DNA of 64,000 nucleotides from CAVSDF01 sp963726715 (GTDB lineage Bacteria; Bacteroidota; Rhodothermia; Rhodothermales; BA12), in the NCBI GenBank assembly GCA_963726715.1, contig CAVSDF010000010.1, positions 868,001 through 932,000 on the forward strand, given 5' to 3'. Below, in pieces: positions 17,853 through 25,652 of this stretch; position 1 is the stretch's first letter, and each line of letters starts with the position of its first letter. The notes under the pieces were generated by a model. It did no database searches. It saw only the letters and a list, made by a program, of their open reading frames with translations, and was not told the DNA's origin. The translations under genes and the position numbers were made by a program.

Positions 17853-18101
17853 TCAGGCGCCGGCGGCGGCTTCGTCGGCGAGGCGGGCGATGAGGACGGC
17901 TTCCTCGTCGGCTGTGCTCGGGCGCACGATGGAGACGGTGCGGATCTGCAGGTGCTCGCGCATCGACGCGTCGCGGACTTCGTCGGGCGTGACCGCCTCT
18001 TCGTCGCCGGGTTCGAGCGAGATGGTGCGCGTGTCGAGGATGAGTTCGACGGGGCGCTCGTGCGTGTTCTTGATCCACATTCCGCGGCGGGGACGGGACA
18101 T
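17853..18101 (-). CDS. Hypothetical protein, 82 residues
   Basis: Not recognised. The short soluble protein starts MSRPRRGMWIKNTHERPVEL, then an acidic, beta-prone body (DTRTISLEPGDEEAVTPDEV) and a helical alanine-rich end (EEAVLIARLADEAAAGA). There is no signal peptide and there are no cysteines. Codon use matches neighbouring genes, and the ORF is not on top of another gene, so it is probably real. The start may be ATG 18101 or the internal ATG at 18080, where WIKNTHERP begins. It is divergent from comF with 28 nt between the starts, so the two promoters must overlap. Confidence 0.6.
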   Translation of the reverse strand: MSRPRRGMWIKNTHERPVELILDTRTISLEPGDEEAVTPDEVRDASMREHLQIRTVSIVRPSTADEEAVLIARLADEAAAGA

Positions 18102-18129
18102 TGGCGGGGGGCGTTGATTTCGTCCGTCG

Positions 18130-19029
18130 ATGATACGGAACCTGCCACCGGGCTTCGGTTCTGTGTGGCCCTTTTCACACCCCGCTCGCCGCACCGTGTC
18201 CGACGCTCTCTCCGCCCCGCCGGACACACCTGCCGCTGAGGCTGAGGCAGACCTGCCCGGTCTCCCGGACCTGACAGGTTTGGAGGTCGGCGACACGCCC
18301 CGCCGGCCCATCGGGCGCCGCGTCCTCCGAGGTGCCTTCGCCGTCGTCCGCACCGCCGCGCGCGGCCTCGCCGCCGTCGCCTACCCGCCCGCCTGCGCGT
18401 CGTGCGGCACGCTCCTGCCCTCACCCGACGCCCTGCCCCTCTGCGCCGCCTGCGCGCTCGACCTCGACGACGCCGACGCGGACGCCCTCCTCGCGCACAT
18501 TCTGGGTCCAGACGCCGCAGACGCAGACGCTCCGCCCGCCCTCGACGCCGCGTGGGCGCGGTGGCGCTACGACGCCGACGGCCCGCTCGCGCCGCTCCTC
18601 CACACGCTCAAATACGGCCACCGCCCGCGCATCGGACGGCAACTCGGCGCTGTCCTCGCCCCGGCGCGCGCGCTCGACCCGGCGGCGCTCCTCGTGCCGC
18701 TCCCGCTCACCCGGCAGCGCGAACTCGAGCGCGGCTACAACCAGGCAGAGGAGATCGCGCGCGGCCTCGCCTCCGAAACCGGCCTCACGGTCGCCTCTGC
18801 CCTGCTCGCGCGTGGACGCTTCATGCGCTCGCAGACGCACCTCGACCGCGCCGACCGCCGCGCCAACGTCGCCCACGCCTTCGCCGCTGCCGACGAGGTC
18901 GCCGGGCGGTCCGTCGTCCTCGTCGACGACATCGTGACGACCGGCGCCACCGCCCTCGCCGCCGCCCGTGCCCTCCGCGACGCCGGGGCCGCAAGCGTCA
19001 CGCTGTGGGCCGTCGCATGGACGGAGTGA
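18130..19029 (+). CDS. comF: ComF-family phosphoribosyltransferase-like protein
   Basis: Up to 299 residues. The core holds a zinc-ribbon-like pair (YPPACASCG ... LPLCAACALDL), a helical linker (LLHTLKYGHRPRIGRQLG), VPLPLTRQRELERGYNQAEE and the PRPP-binding loop VVLVDDIVTTGATALAAARA. ComF proteins act in DNA uptake and/or as nucleotide phosphoribosyltransferases; the exact role is unclear. The first 60 residues are not conserved and include a degenerate family A palindrome (18250-18280) read as DLPGLPDLTGLEV. The true start may therefore lie downstream, at a non-ATG codon such as TTG around 18280. ATG 18130 is the only ATG start. Confidence 0.8.
   Translation: MIRNLPPGFGSVWPFSHPARRTVSDALSAPPDTPAAEAEADLPGLPDLTGLEVGDTPRRPIGRRVLRGAFAVVRTAARGLAAVAYPPACASCGTLLPSPDALPLCAACALDLDDADADALLAHILGPDAADADAPPALDAAWARWRYDADGPLAPLLHTLKYGHRPRIGRQLGAVLAPARALDPAALLVPLPLTRQRELERGYNQAEEIARGLASETGLTVASALLARGRFMRSQTHLDRADRRANVAHAFAAADEVAGRSVVLVDDIVTTGATALAAARALRDAGAASVTLWAVAWTE
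18250..18280. repeat. Family A palindrome, degenerate copy within the comF 5' region
   Basis: Right arm GACCTGACAGGTTT is intact; the left arm is altered to GACCTGCCCGGTC. It is the only copy lying in an annotated reading frame. Confidence 0.6.
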
Positions 19030-19099
19030 CAGGCGCGCGGTGGGGCATCCCCCGCGACGGCCATCTTGGGCATCGCCTCAATGTTTGTGATTCGGCGCT

Positions 19100-19326
19100 C
19101 TAGAGGCCGCGGAGTTGCTCGACGTAGAGGTCGTGGAAGGTGCTCAACACGAGGTTTGGGCGCGGCTGGACGCAGCCGATGGCACGGGCGCCGCCGCAGC
19201 GAGGTCGCCACACCGAGCGCGCGTTGAACGCCTCGTTGTACGTGTGCGCTTCCGCGAACGGCGCCCGCCCGGTGGTGTGCGTACCGGCGATCCAAGCAGA
19301 TTCCCAGACAGGCGCACCTCCTCCGC
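19100..19326 (-). pseudogene. Remnant of an unidentified gene, C-terminal end only
   Basis: Directly after the peptide deformylase stop, the minus strand has an open frame ending at TAG 19100-19102 with strong third-position C/G choice and coding-like sequence: WIAGTHTTGRAPFAEAHTYN, SVWRPRCGGARAIGCVQPRP, LSTFHDLYVEQLRGL. There is no usable start; the frame continues only as antisense-like sequence into def. It looks like the last 65-75 codons of a gene whose front has been lost. I do not recognise the family. It also accounts for most of the roughly 300-base stretch after comF. Confidence 0.4.
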
Positions 19327-19899
19327 TCAGCCGACCGTCGTGGCGGTGTGGATCGGATAGTCGGCGGTGACGTCGCCCTTCGACATCGCACGGAGGCGGC
19401 GGCCGAGCATCTTGCGTTTGAAGGCGCTCAGGTGGTCGACGAAGAGGATGCCGTCGAGGTGGTCGAGTTCGTGCTGCACGACGCGCGCGAGCAGGCCGTC
19501 GAGGGCCGTGTCGCGTGGCTGCCCATCGAGGTCGGTCCACGTCATCCGCACGCGGTCGGGGCGGTAGACGGTGTCGCGGATGTCGGGGATGGAGAGGCAA
19601 CCTTCCTCGAAGCCGCTCTCCTCGTCGCTCTCCCACGTGATCTCGGGGTTGACGAAGACCATCGGCTGCGGCGGGTAGGCGTCGAGCTCGCCCGCGCGGT
19701 CGGCCATCGGCGTGAGGTCGACGACGAACAGGCGCTCGGTGCGGCCGACCTGCGGCGCGGCGAGGCCGACGCCATCGGCACCGCGCATCGTCTCGATCAT
19801 GTCGGCGGCGAGGCGGCGGATCTCGTCGGTGACGGCGGCGATGGGCGCCGCGTCGGCGCGGAGGACGGTGTCGCCGTAAACGTGAATGGGCAGGATCAT
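19327..19899 (-). CDS. def: Peptide deformylase
   Basis: A 190-residue iron/zinc hydrolase that removes the formyl group from nascent proteins. All three motifs are present: GVGLAAPQVG (motif 1), EEGCLSIP (motif 2, metal cysteine) and QHELDHLDG (motif 3, HExxH). It starts at ATG 19897-19899 (MILPIHVYGD), the usual N-terminus in Bacteroidota. The C-terminal region has the family's AFKRKMLGRRLRAM helix. No partner fmt gene is seen; ruvX lies about 220 nt upstream on the same strand, with a FDRLRAG-type repeat between them. Function is secure; operon membership is not. Confidence 0.95.
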   Translation of the reverse strand: MILPIHVYGDTVLRADAAPIAAVTDEIRRLAADMIETMRGADGVGLAAPQVGRTERLFVVDLTPMADRAGELDAYPPQPMVFVNPEITWESDEESGFEEGCLSIPDIRDTVYRPDRVRMTWTDLDGQPRDTALDGLLARVVQHELDHLDGILFVDHLSAFKRKMLGRRLRAMSKGDVTADYPIHTATTVG

Positions 19900-20057
19900 G
19901 GGCGGATCGAACGGATCAGGGCCGAACGGTGGCGGAGCGGTGCAGTCAGGCGCGCCTGAACGCCACTGCGCGTGGCGCGATTCCATGCGACCGCCGGTGA
20001 ACGCGCCGTCTTCGCAGGGGACGTGCGAGCACGCCCCGCCCTCCGCCCTTGCACGGG

Positions 20058-20090
20058 CTTCGACACCCTTCGACAGGCTCAGGGCGGGTG
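20058..20090. repeat. Dispersed repeat of the TTCGACAGGCTCAGG type
   Basis: CTTCGACACCCTTCGACAGG followed by CTCAGGGCGGG, a short intergenic repeat type known from many unrelated bacterial genomes (it reads as FDRLRAG in one frame). It lies between ruvX and def. Confidence 0.6.
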
Positions 20091-20121
20091 CTCGGCACCG
20101 GGCAAACCTCACCGTCGGGCC

Positions 20122-20553
20122 TCACCCCGCGTCCCGCTCCTCGATGTAGCGTTCGAGGATGAGGCAGGCCGCGGCGGCATCGACGAGACCGCGCGTGCGC
20201 TTCATCCGTGCAAACGCACCCGCATCGCGCAGCAGTTGCCGTCCCTCGCGCGTCGTGTGGCGCTCGTCGACCGCCACGACGGTCACGCCCGGCAGCGCCC
20301 GCCGCACCCGCCCGAGCCACGGCCGCACGCGCTCGACCTGCGCGCCTTCGACGCCGCCCGTTTCGAGCGGCCACCCGATGGCGACCGCCGAGAACGGCGT
20401 TTCGGCGTGGAGGCGCGCGAGCACGCGCATCGCCTCGTCGGGTGCGAACGTCCCGACCGGCGCTACGGCCACGCCCGCCGCGTCGGAAACCGCCACACCG
20501 ACGCGGCGCGTGCCGACGTCGAGCGCAGCGAGGCGCGGCGGGGCGCTCAGCAC
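20122..20553 (-). CDS. ruvX: Putative Holliday junction resolvase / pre-16S rRNA nuclease (YqgF)
   Basis: A 143-residue RNase H-fold protein. LAALDVGTRRVGVAVSDAAG carries the first catalytic aspartate, FSAVAIGWPLETGG the central strand, VAVDERHTTREGRQLL the glutamate and GLVDAAAACLILERYIEE the last aspartate. The E. coli homologue processes the 5' end of 16S rRNA; resolvase activity has also been proposed. The start is set at GTG 20551-20553, eight bases beyond the HU stop (20562), because homology begins within a few residues. The gene is probably translated from the same message as the HU-like gene. Confidence 0.85.
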   Translation of the reverse strand: MLSAPPRLAALDVGTRRVGVAVSDAAGVAVAPVGTFAPDEAMRVLARLHAETPFSAVAIGWPLETGGVEGAQVERVRPWLGRVRRALPGVTVVAVDERHTTREGRQLLRDAGAFARMKRTRGLVDAAAACLILERYIEERDAG

Positions 20554-20561
20554 GGGTGGGA

Positions 20562-20993
20562 TCAGGCGAGCGCCTGCACCGACAGCGCGGGCGCCATGAG
20601 GGCAGCGCCGGGAGCGGCGGCGGCCACGAGCGGCGGCACGAGCGCAGCCACGGCGGCGGCATCGGCCTCGAACGAGGCGCCATCGCCGTCGTGGAGCGGG
20701 GCCTGAAGGACGGCCTTGAGGCGCTTCGACGGCTTGAAGTGCGTCTTGCGGCGGCTCGGGATGTAGACCGTCTCGTTGGTCTTCGGGTTGCGCGCCTTGG
20801 GCTTGGCCTTGGTCTTCTTGACCTCGAAGACGCCGAAGTCGCGCAGTTCGATGCGCACTTCGGGGGCGGCGTTCATCATCAGATCGCTCATCGCCTCGAT
20901 GACCCGCGTCACCCACGGTTCGCAGCGGTAGATAGGCTCGCCGGCGAGTTCGGCGACGCGGCGGGCTACGTCTTTCTTGGTAAGGGTCGTCAC
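20562..20993 (-). CDS. HU/IHF-family DNA-binding protein with alanine-rich tail
   Basis: A 143-residue protein. Residues 1-97 form the HU fold: LTKKDVARRVAELAG, VTRVIEAMSDLMMNA, VRIELRDFGVFEVKKTKAKP (beta arm start) and ARNPKTNETVYIPSRRKTHF (DNA-gripping arm). Residues 98-143 are an added alanine/valine-rich tail (AAAVAALVPPLVAAAAPGAA) absent from ordinary HU proteins of about 90 residues. It starts at GTG 20991-20993. Bends and compacts DNA; whether it is the main nucleoid protein or a specialised one cannot be told. A promoter-like TTGCAT/TTTACTTG pair lies upstream at 21081-21111, with ruvX downstream. Confidence 0.87.
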   Translation of the reverse strand: MTTLTKKDVARRVAELAGEPIYRCEPWVTRVIEAMSDLMMNAAPEVRIELRDFGVFEVKKTKAKPKARNPKTNETVYIPSRRKTHFKPSKRLKAVLQAPLHDGDGASFEADAAAVAALVPPLVAAAAPGAALMAPALSVQALA

Positions 20994-21080
20994 GATGCGC
21001 GGCGGGGTCTGGAGAGGGTGGACAGGCGGGAGACGGCGTGGCGACTCCGTGACCGGGCCGCGACAGAACCGTCACATCCC

Positions 21081-21111
21081 CAAGTAAAACAAATGCTTCG
21101 CCCGAATGCAA
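21081..21111 (-). promoter_or_regulatory. Candidate promoter of the HU-like gene
   Basis: On the minus strand TTGCAT (to 21111) and TTTACTTG (21081-21088) are separated by about 17 nt in an AT-rich island that is unusual for this DNA. It is roughly 90 nt upstream of the GTG start. Confidence 0.35.
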
Positions 21112-21196
21112 GGCGCCGGCCCGATCTGCCGGGTGTTTTTTGCCCCGATGCCCGGTTTCCGTCCACTTCCGCTCCGATCTCGGCGGATTCGCCGCC

Positions 21197-23536
21197 TTAT
21201 TCGCCGCCGAGGCCCTCGAGGCGGTAGACGCCGTGGATGCCGTCGACGCGGCGCAGGCGGTCCATCACGCGGCGGAGGTGGTCGAGATCGCCGACGTAGA
21301 GCGCGATGTACCCCTCGAAGATGCCGTCCTTGGAGTCGATCGTGATCGAGCGGATGTTGGTCTTGAGGTTCTTCGAGATCACCGTCGTCACGTCGCTCAC
21401 GATGCCGACGCGGTCCTCGCCCATGACGCGCAGCGTGGTGGCGAAGTTGACGTCCTTGTGGCGGCTCCACGACACGCTGACCGACCGCTCGGGGTGGTTG
21501 GTGAGCAGGTCGAGGGCGTTGCGGCAGGTCGTCCGGTGGATCTTGATGACGCCCGTCTTGGAGACGTATCCGAAGATGTCGTCGCCGGGGAGGGGATGGC
21601 AGCAGGTCGCGTACTGCGTCGTGCACCCCCGCCTGCACGCTCGCCGTCGATGATGAGCGCGAGGTCGTCGTCCTTGTCGTTGGTGCCGAGGAACGCCGCG
21701 AACTGCTGCTGCAGCGCCGACGCCGACGGTGCCGCGCCGGTCTCGGGCGGCGGGGCGTTGCCCTTCACCACGAGCGCGACGAGTGCCTCGGCATCGTGGA
21801 GGCCCTGCCCGATCTCGGCGAACATGTCCTGCGGCGACTGGAATTTGAGCGCGCGCGACGGCCTTGCGCAGCGCCTGCTCGTCCATCTCGAGGCCGGCCT
21901 TCTTCGCCCGCTTCTCCCACACCTCGCGCCCGATCTCGACGGCCTGCCGCTTCTTCTCGTTCACCCACTGCCGCAGCCGCACCTTGGCCTTCTGCGTGAC
22001 GACGAACTTGATCCAGTCCGGGTTCGGCGTCTGCTTCTTCGACGTCAGGATCTCGACCTGATCGCCCGAGTGCAGCTCGTACGAGAGCGGCACGATGCGC
22101 CCGTTGACCTTGGCGCCGATGCAGTGGTGGCCCACATCGGAGTGGACCATGTAAGCGAAATCGACCGGCGTCGCGCGCGTCGGGAGTGTGATCAGGTGGC
22201 CGCGCGGCGTGAAGCAGTAGATCTCGGCCTCGTAGAGCGAGAGGCGGAAGTCGCGCACGAACTCGCTCGCCTGGTCGTCGCGGGCATCGAGGAGGTCGCG
22301 CACCCAGACGAGGTACTGGTCGAGGTCGCCCGCGCCGTCACCGCCCGCCACGCCTTCCTTGTACTTCCAGTGCGCCGCGACGCCGCGCTCGGCCACCTCG
22401 TGCATCCGCACGGTGCGAATCTGCACCTCGACGCGCCGCCCGTCCGGCCCGATGACGGTCGTGTGGAGGCTCTGGTACCCGTTCGAGCGTGGCACCGAGA
22501 CGTAGTCCTTGATGCGGTCGGGAAGCGGACGGTAGAGGCTCGTCACCGCCGAGTACGCGCGCCAGCACTCCTCCTTCTCCCGCGCCTCGCGGAGCTGCTC
22601 GATGCGCTTGGCGTCGGCGCCGTCGGGGACGTCCACGGGCGGGTTGTCGAGGACGATGCGGACCGCCATCAGGTCGTGGATGTCGTCGAAGTCCTTCCCC
22701 TCGCCCTGCATCTTGCGGTAGACCGAGTGGATGGTCTTCGGACGCCCGGAGAGCCGGTAATGGCCCGAGAGGCCTGCGTCGTCGAGGCGCTCGGGGAGGG
22801 GTTCGAGGAAGCGCGCGATGTAGACCTCACGCTCGGGCAGCGTCTCGGCGAGGCCGCGCTCGATGGCGGCGTAGCGCTCGGGGTCGAGGACGGCGAGGCT
22901 GCGGTTCTCGAGTTCGGTCTTGACGCGCGCGAGGCCAAACCGATGGGCGAGGGGCGCGAACAGGTCGAGCGTCTCGGCGGCGATCTTGGCCTGCTTCTGC
23001 GGCCTCAGGCCCGAGATCGTCCGCATGTTGTGCAGGCGGTCGGCGAACTTGACGAGGATGACGCGCACGTCCTGCGCCATCGAGAGCATCAGCTTGCGCA
23101 CGTTCTCGGCCTGCCCCGACGCGATGCCCTTGCCGCCGCCCTCCCCCGCCCCGACGGCCGCCTTGACCGATCCGATCTTGGTGAGGCCGTCCACAAGCAG
23201 TGCGAGCGTGTCGCCGAAACTGTCGCGCAGGAACGAGAGCGACACCTCGGTATCCTCGATCACGTCGTGCAGAAGCGCCGCGGCGACCGATACGTCGTCC
23301 ATCGCCATCTCCTCGGCGTAGATGCGGGCGACCTCGAGCGGATGCGTGATGTACGGCTCCCCGCTCGCGCGGACGACGCCCTCGTGCGCCCAGTACGCGA
23401 CGCGGAAGGCGCGGCGCAGCATCTCCTCGTCGACCGCGCCGAGCGTGCGGCGGCAGGTGGCGAGAAGCGCCTCGAACTGCGCCTCGATCTCGGGCGCCAC
23501 CGCCACCTCGGACGGCTCGACGGACGACTGGATCAT
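21197..23536 (-). CDS. RelA/SpoT bifunctional (p)ppGpp synthase/hydrolase (two frame breaks)
   Basis: About 779 residues. The HD hydrolase domain is intact (SGEPYITHPLEVARI, AALLHDVIEDTEVSL, VKFADRLHNMRTI), so it can degrade (p)ppGpp. The synthetase domain follows (GRPKTIHSVYRKMQGEGKDF, DIHDLMAVRIVL, DYVSVPRSNGYQSLHTTV), then TGS (IYCFTPRGHLITLP ... VDFAYMVHSDVGHHC), a conserved-cysteine region (TTQYATCCHPLPGDDIFGY) and a C-terminal ACT domain (LRVMGEDRVGIVSDVTTVIS). The stringent response links nutrient state to transcription and ribosome production. One extra base near 21850-21855 and one missing base near 21625 shift a 75-residue stretch into another frame; both repair cleanly. The ATG at 23536 matches family N-termini. 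Confidence 0.9.
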   Translation of the reverse strand: MIQSSVEPSEVAVAPEIEAQFEALLATCRRTLGAVDEEMLRRAFRVAYWAHEGVVRASGEPYITHPLEVARIYAEEMAMDDVSVAAALLHDVIEDTEVSLSFLRDSFGDTLALLVDGLTKIGSVKAAVGAGEGGGKGIASGQAENVRKLMLSMAQDVRVILVKFADRLHNMRTISGLRPQKQAKIAAETLDLFAPLAHRFGLARVKTELENRSLAVLDPERYAAIERGLAETLPEREVYIARFLEPLPERLDDAGLSGHYRLSGRPKTIHSVYRKMQGEGKDFDDIHDLMAVRIVLDNPPVDVPDGADAKRIEQLREAREKEECWRAYSAVTSLYRPLPDRIKDYVSVPRSNGYQSLHTTVIGPDGRRVEVQIRTVRMHEVAERGVAAHWKYKEGVAGGDGAGDLDQYLVWVRDLLDARDDQASEFVRDFRLSLYEAEIYCFTPRGHLITLPTRATPVDFAYMVHSDVGHHCIGAKVNGRIVPLSYELHSGDQVEILTSKKQTPNPDWIKFVVTQKAKVRLRQWVNEKKRQAVEIGREVWEKRAKKAGLEMDEQALRKAVARAQIPVAAGHVRRDRAGPPRCRGTRRARGEGQRPAARDRRGTVGVGAAAAVRGVPRHQRQGRRPRAHHRRRACRRGCTTQYATCCHPLPGDDIFGYVSKTGVIKIHRTTCRNALDLLTNHPERSVSVSWSRHKDVNFATTLRVMGEDRVGIVSDVTTVISKNLKTNIRSITIDSKDGIFEGYIALYVGDLDHLRRVMDRLRRVDGIHGVYRLEGLGGE

Positions 23537-23711
23537 GGTGGCGCGGCAGGGCTGAACGACAGGGAACACCCCTCAACGCACCGCCGCCCGCGCGGTTGAG
23601 CCCGTCTTTCGATTTACACCTCCCACATGCCCCGGATGCACATCCCGACAGCAACGCAGGCGCGCACTCCTCGCGTTGAAGAGCGCACAGCGTCACCCCA
23701 CCCCAAACGCA

Positions 23712-23748
23712 GCGCGGGCGCCCCTCCGGTGTGGAGAGGCGCCCGCGC
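23712..23748 (-). terminator. Terminator hairpin of the ribosomal protein cluster
   Basis: Arms GCGCGGGCGCC / GGCGCCCGCGC (11 bp) lie 27 nt past the rplQ stop, reading leftward. No strong U-tract follows. It would close the whole str-S10-spc-alpha transcript. Confidence 0.65.
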
Positions 23749-23774
23749 GTGCGATGTGCGAATGTTCGCAAGGC

Positions 23775-24413
23775 TCAGGCCTGGTTGGCCGCCGCTTCGC
23801 CGCCGGGGGCGGTCTCGCGGGTTCGCAGGCGGGGCCGCCCGCCGTCGCCTCGGGGGCGTCGAGGGGCGTGCCGGGGGCCTGCGCGTTCGCGTCGGAGGTG
23901 ACTTCGGGCGAGGTGGCCTCGGCGGCGTCCTTCGAGCGGGCGCTGCCGGGCTTGGTCTGCGGCGTCGTCGGTCGCGTCGTCGCCCTTCTTGGCGGTCGCG
24001 CCGGTCGAGCGGCGGGTGCGGCGGCGGCTGGCCTTCTTCGGCGCATCCCCCGTCGTGTTGTAGTCGACGAGTTCGATGATCGCCATCTCGGTGCCGTCGC
24101 CGACGCGCTGGCCGATCTTGACGACGCGCGTGTAGCCGCCGGGGCGGTCGGCGATGAGCGGCGCGATCACGTCGAAGAGCTCCTTGATCGACTCCTTGTT
24201 CTGGAGGTGGCGGAAGACCTGGCGGCGGTTGGCCGTCGTGTCCTCCTTCGACCGCGTGAGCAGGGGTTCGATGTAGGTGCGGAGCGCCTTCGCCTTGACG
24301 AAGGTCGTCTGGATGCGCTTGTGCTGGATGAGCGCCTCGGACATGGCCGAGAGGGTCGCGCGGCGGTGGGCCGCGGTGCGCCCGAGCTTCTTGACGGTTT
24401 TCTGGTGACGCAT
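23775..24413 (-). CDS. rplQ: 50S ribosomal protein L17 (frame disturbed in the tail)
   Basis: The first 115 residues are typical L17: MRHQKTVKKLGRTAAHRRAT, IQTTFVKAKALRTYIEPLLT and YTRVVKIGQRVGDGTEMAII. A long low-complexity tail follows, as in many Bacteroidota. Within it the frame is displaced between an extra base near 23958 and a missing base near 23835; the corrected tail reads QTKPGSARSKDAAEATSPEV with acidic/alanine character, then returns to RTRETAPGGEAAANQA and the stop. It is the last gene of the alpha part of the cluster, 161 nt after rpoA. L17 sits at the peptide exit tunnel in the large subunit. Confidence 0.93.
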   Translation of the reverse strand: MRHQKTVKKLGRTAAHRRATLSAMSEALIQHKRIQTTFVKAKALRTYIEPLLTRSKEDTTANRRQVFRHLQNKESIKELFDVIAPLIADRPGGYTRVVKIGQRVGDGTEMAIIELVDYNTTGDAPKKASRRRTRRSTGATAKKGDDATDDAADQARQRPLEGRRRGHLARSHLRRERAGPRHAPRRPRGDGGRPRLRTRETAPGGEAAANQA

Positions 24414-24574
24414 GATGCAGTCGGGGGATTGACGACAGCCTGCCGTCGGCGGTCCGGCCTCGTCCGTCAGCACAGGGCTGCGGGCGAGGGGGCGCCGGGT
24501 ACGGGCTGCCGGGTCTTGGGGAAGGCCCGGCGGACGCGCGTTTGGAGCGCGCCGCCGTGGAGATCAGGAGCCGG

Positions 24575-25555
24575 TCAGGACTCCTGCAGGTACTTGTCGA
24601 CGTCCATGCCGAAGAACAGGCCGCGCTCTTCGAGAACCTCGATGAGTTCCTGAAGCGACTTGCGCCCGAAGTTGCGGAACTTGAGCATCTCGCCCTCGTC
24701 GCGCCGCACGAGGTCGCCGATGTTCTTGATGTTGGCCGCCTTGAGGCAGTTGTGGGCGCGGACGCTGAGGTCGAGTTCGTCGACCGTCTGCGAGAGGAGC
24801 TCGCGGATGCGCTGCACTTCGGCATCGACTTCCTTGCGCTCCTCCGGCTTCTGCGGCTCGGCATCCATCGAGATGAAGAGCGTGATGTGGTCGCGGAGGA
24901 TCTGCGCCGCCTCGGCGAGCGCGTCCTCGGGCGTGATCGAGCCATCGCTCATCACGTCGAGTTCGAGCTTCTCGAAGTCCACGCGCTGCCCGACGCGCGT
25001 CGGGGTGATCGTGTACTTGACGTTGACGATCGGCGTGAAGATGGCGTCGATGGCGATGACGCCAATCGGGTCGTCGGCGCGCTTGTTGTCGTCCGCCGGG
25101 ACGTAGCCGCGGCCCTGCCCGACGCGAAGCTCGACGACGAGTTCGGCGCCCTCACCAAGCGTGGCGATGTGGTGCTCGGGGTTGAGGACCTCGTAGTCGT
25201 TGGTCGCGTCCTGGATGTCCTTGGCCGTCCACGTCGCGGGGCCGCGGAGCACGAGGCTCTGCACGTCGCCGTCGCCGAGGTCACGGCTCTTGAAGCGGAC
25301 ACCTTTGAGGTTCAGGATGATGTCCGAGACGTCTTCGGTGACGCCGGGAATCGTCGAGAACTCGTGCTGCACACCGTCCATCTTGATGGCGGTGATCGCG
25401 TAGCCGGGCAGCGACGAGAGGAGGACGCGGCGGAGCGCGTTGCCGATGGTGACGCCGTAGCCGCGTTCGAGCGGCTGGATCACGAACCGTCCCTGCGAGT
25501 CGGACTGCTGGGAGACGGCGACGCCCTCGGGCATCTGAATGAAATGGTTCGCCAT
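24575..25555 (-). CDS. rpoA: RNA polymerase alpha subunit
   Basis: A 326-residue alpha subunit. The N-terminal assembly domain carries FVIQPLERGYGVTIGNALRR and LLSSLPGYAITAIKMDGV; the C-terminal domain (about 250-326) carries LDLSVRAHNCLKAANIKNIG and FGRKSLQELIEVL, which contact UP elements and activators. Full length and undisturbed. It lies in the usual position between rpsD and rplQ. A terminator-like hairpin with five U residues precedes it (25603-25646), so rpoA and rplQ may be expressed at a different level from the r-protein genes before them. Confidence 0.97.
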   Translation of the reverse strand: MANHFIQMPEGVAVSQQSDSQGRFVIQPLERGYGVTIGNALRRVLLSSLPGYAITAIKMDGVQHEFSTIPGVTEDVSDIILNLKGVRFKSRDLGDGDVQSLVLRGPATWTAKDIQDATNDYEVLNPEHHIATLGEGAELVVELRVGQGRGYVPADDNKRADDPIGVIAIDAIFTPIVNVKYTITPTRVGQRVDFEKLELDVMSDGSITPEDALAEAAQILRDHITLFISMDAEPQKPEERKEVDAEVQRIRELLSQTVDELDLSVRAHNCLKAANIKNIGDLVRRDEGEMLKFRNFGRKSLQELIEVLEERGLFFGMDVDKYLQES

Positions 25556-25602
25556 GAAGTCTTGGTGCCGGTTGCAGCCCCGCCCGCGCGGGGCCGGGGA
25601 CG

Positions 25603-25646
25603 AAAAATGCGCCGCCGGTGGCCTCCTCCTGGAAGCCACCGACGGC
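25603..25646 (-). terminator. Rho-independent terminator/attenuator between rpsD and rpoA
   Basis: On the minus strand, arms GCCGTCGGTGGC and GCCACCGGCGGC (12 bp, one G-U pair) enclose a loop of about 12 nt and are followed by GCATTTTTCG. It is the only hairpin found here with a proper U-tract, and it lies just past the rpsD stop inside the alpha operon. Partial termination (attenuation) is inferred. Confidence 0.7.
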
Positions 25647-25652
25647 GTGCGC

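Noticed and set aside
16458..18239. A 593-codon plus-strand frame opposite the queuosine mannosyltransferase
   Set aside because: Antisense shadow; it crosses two real genes and a repeat.
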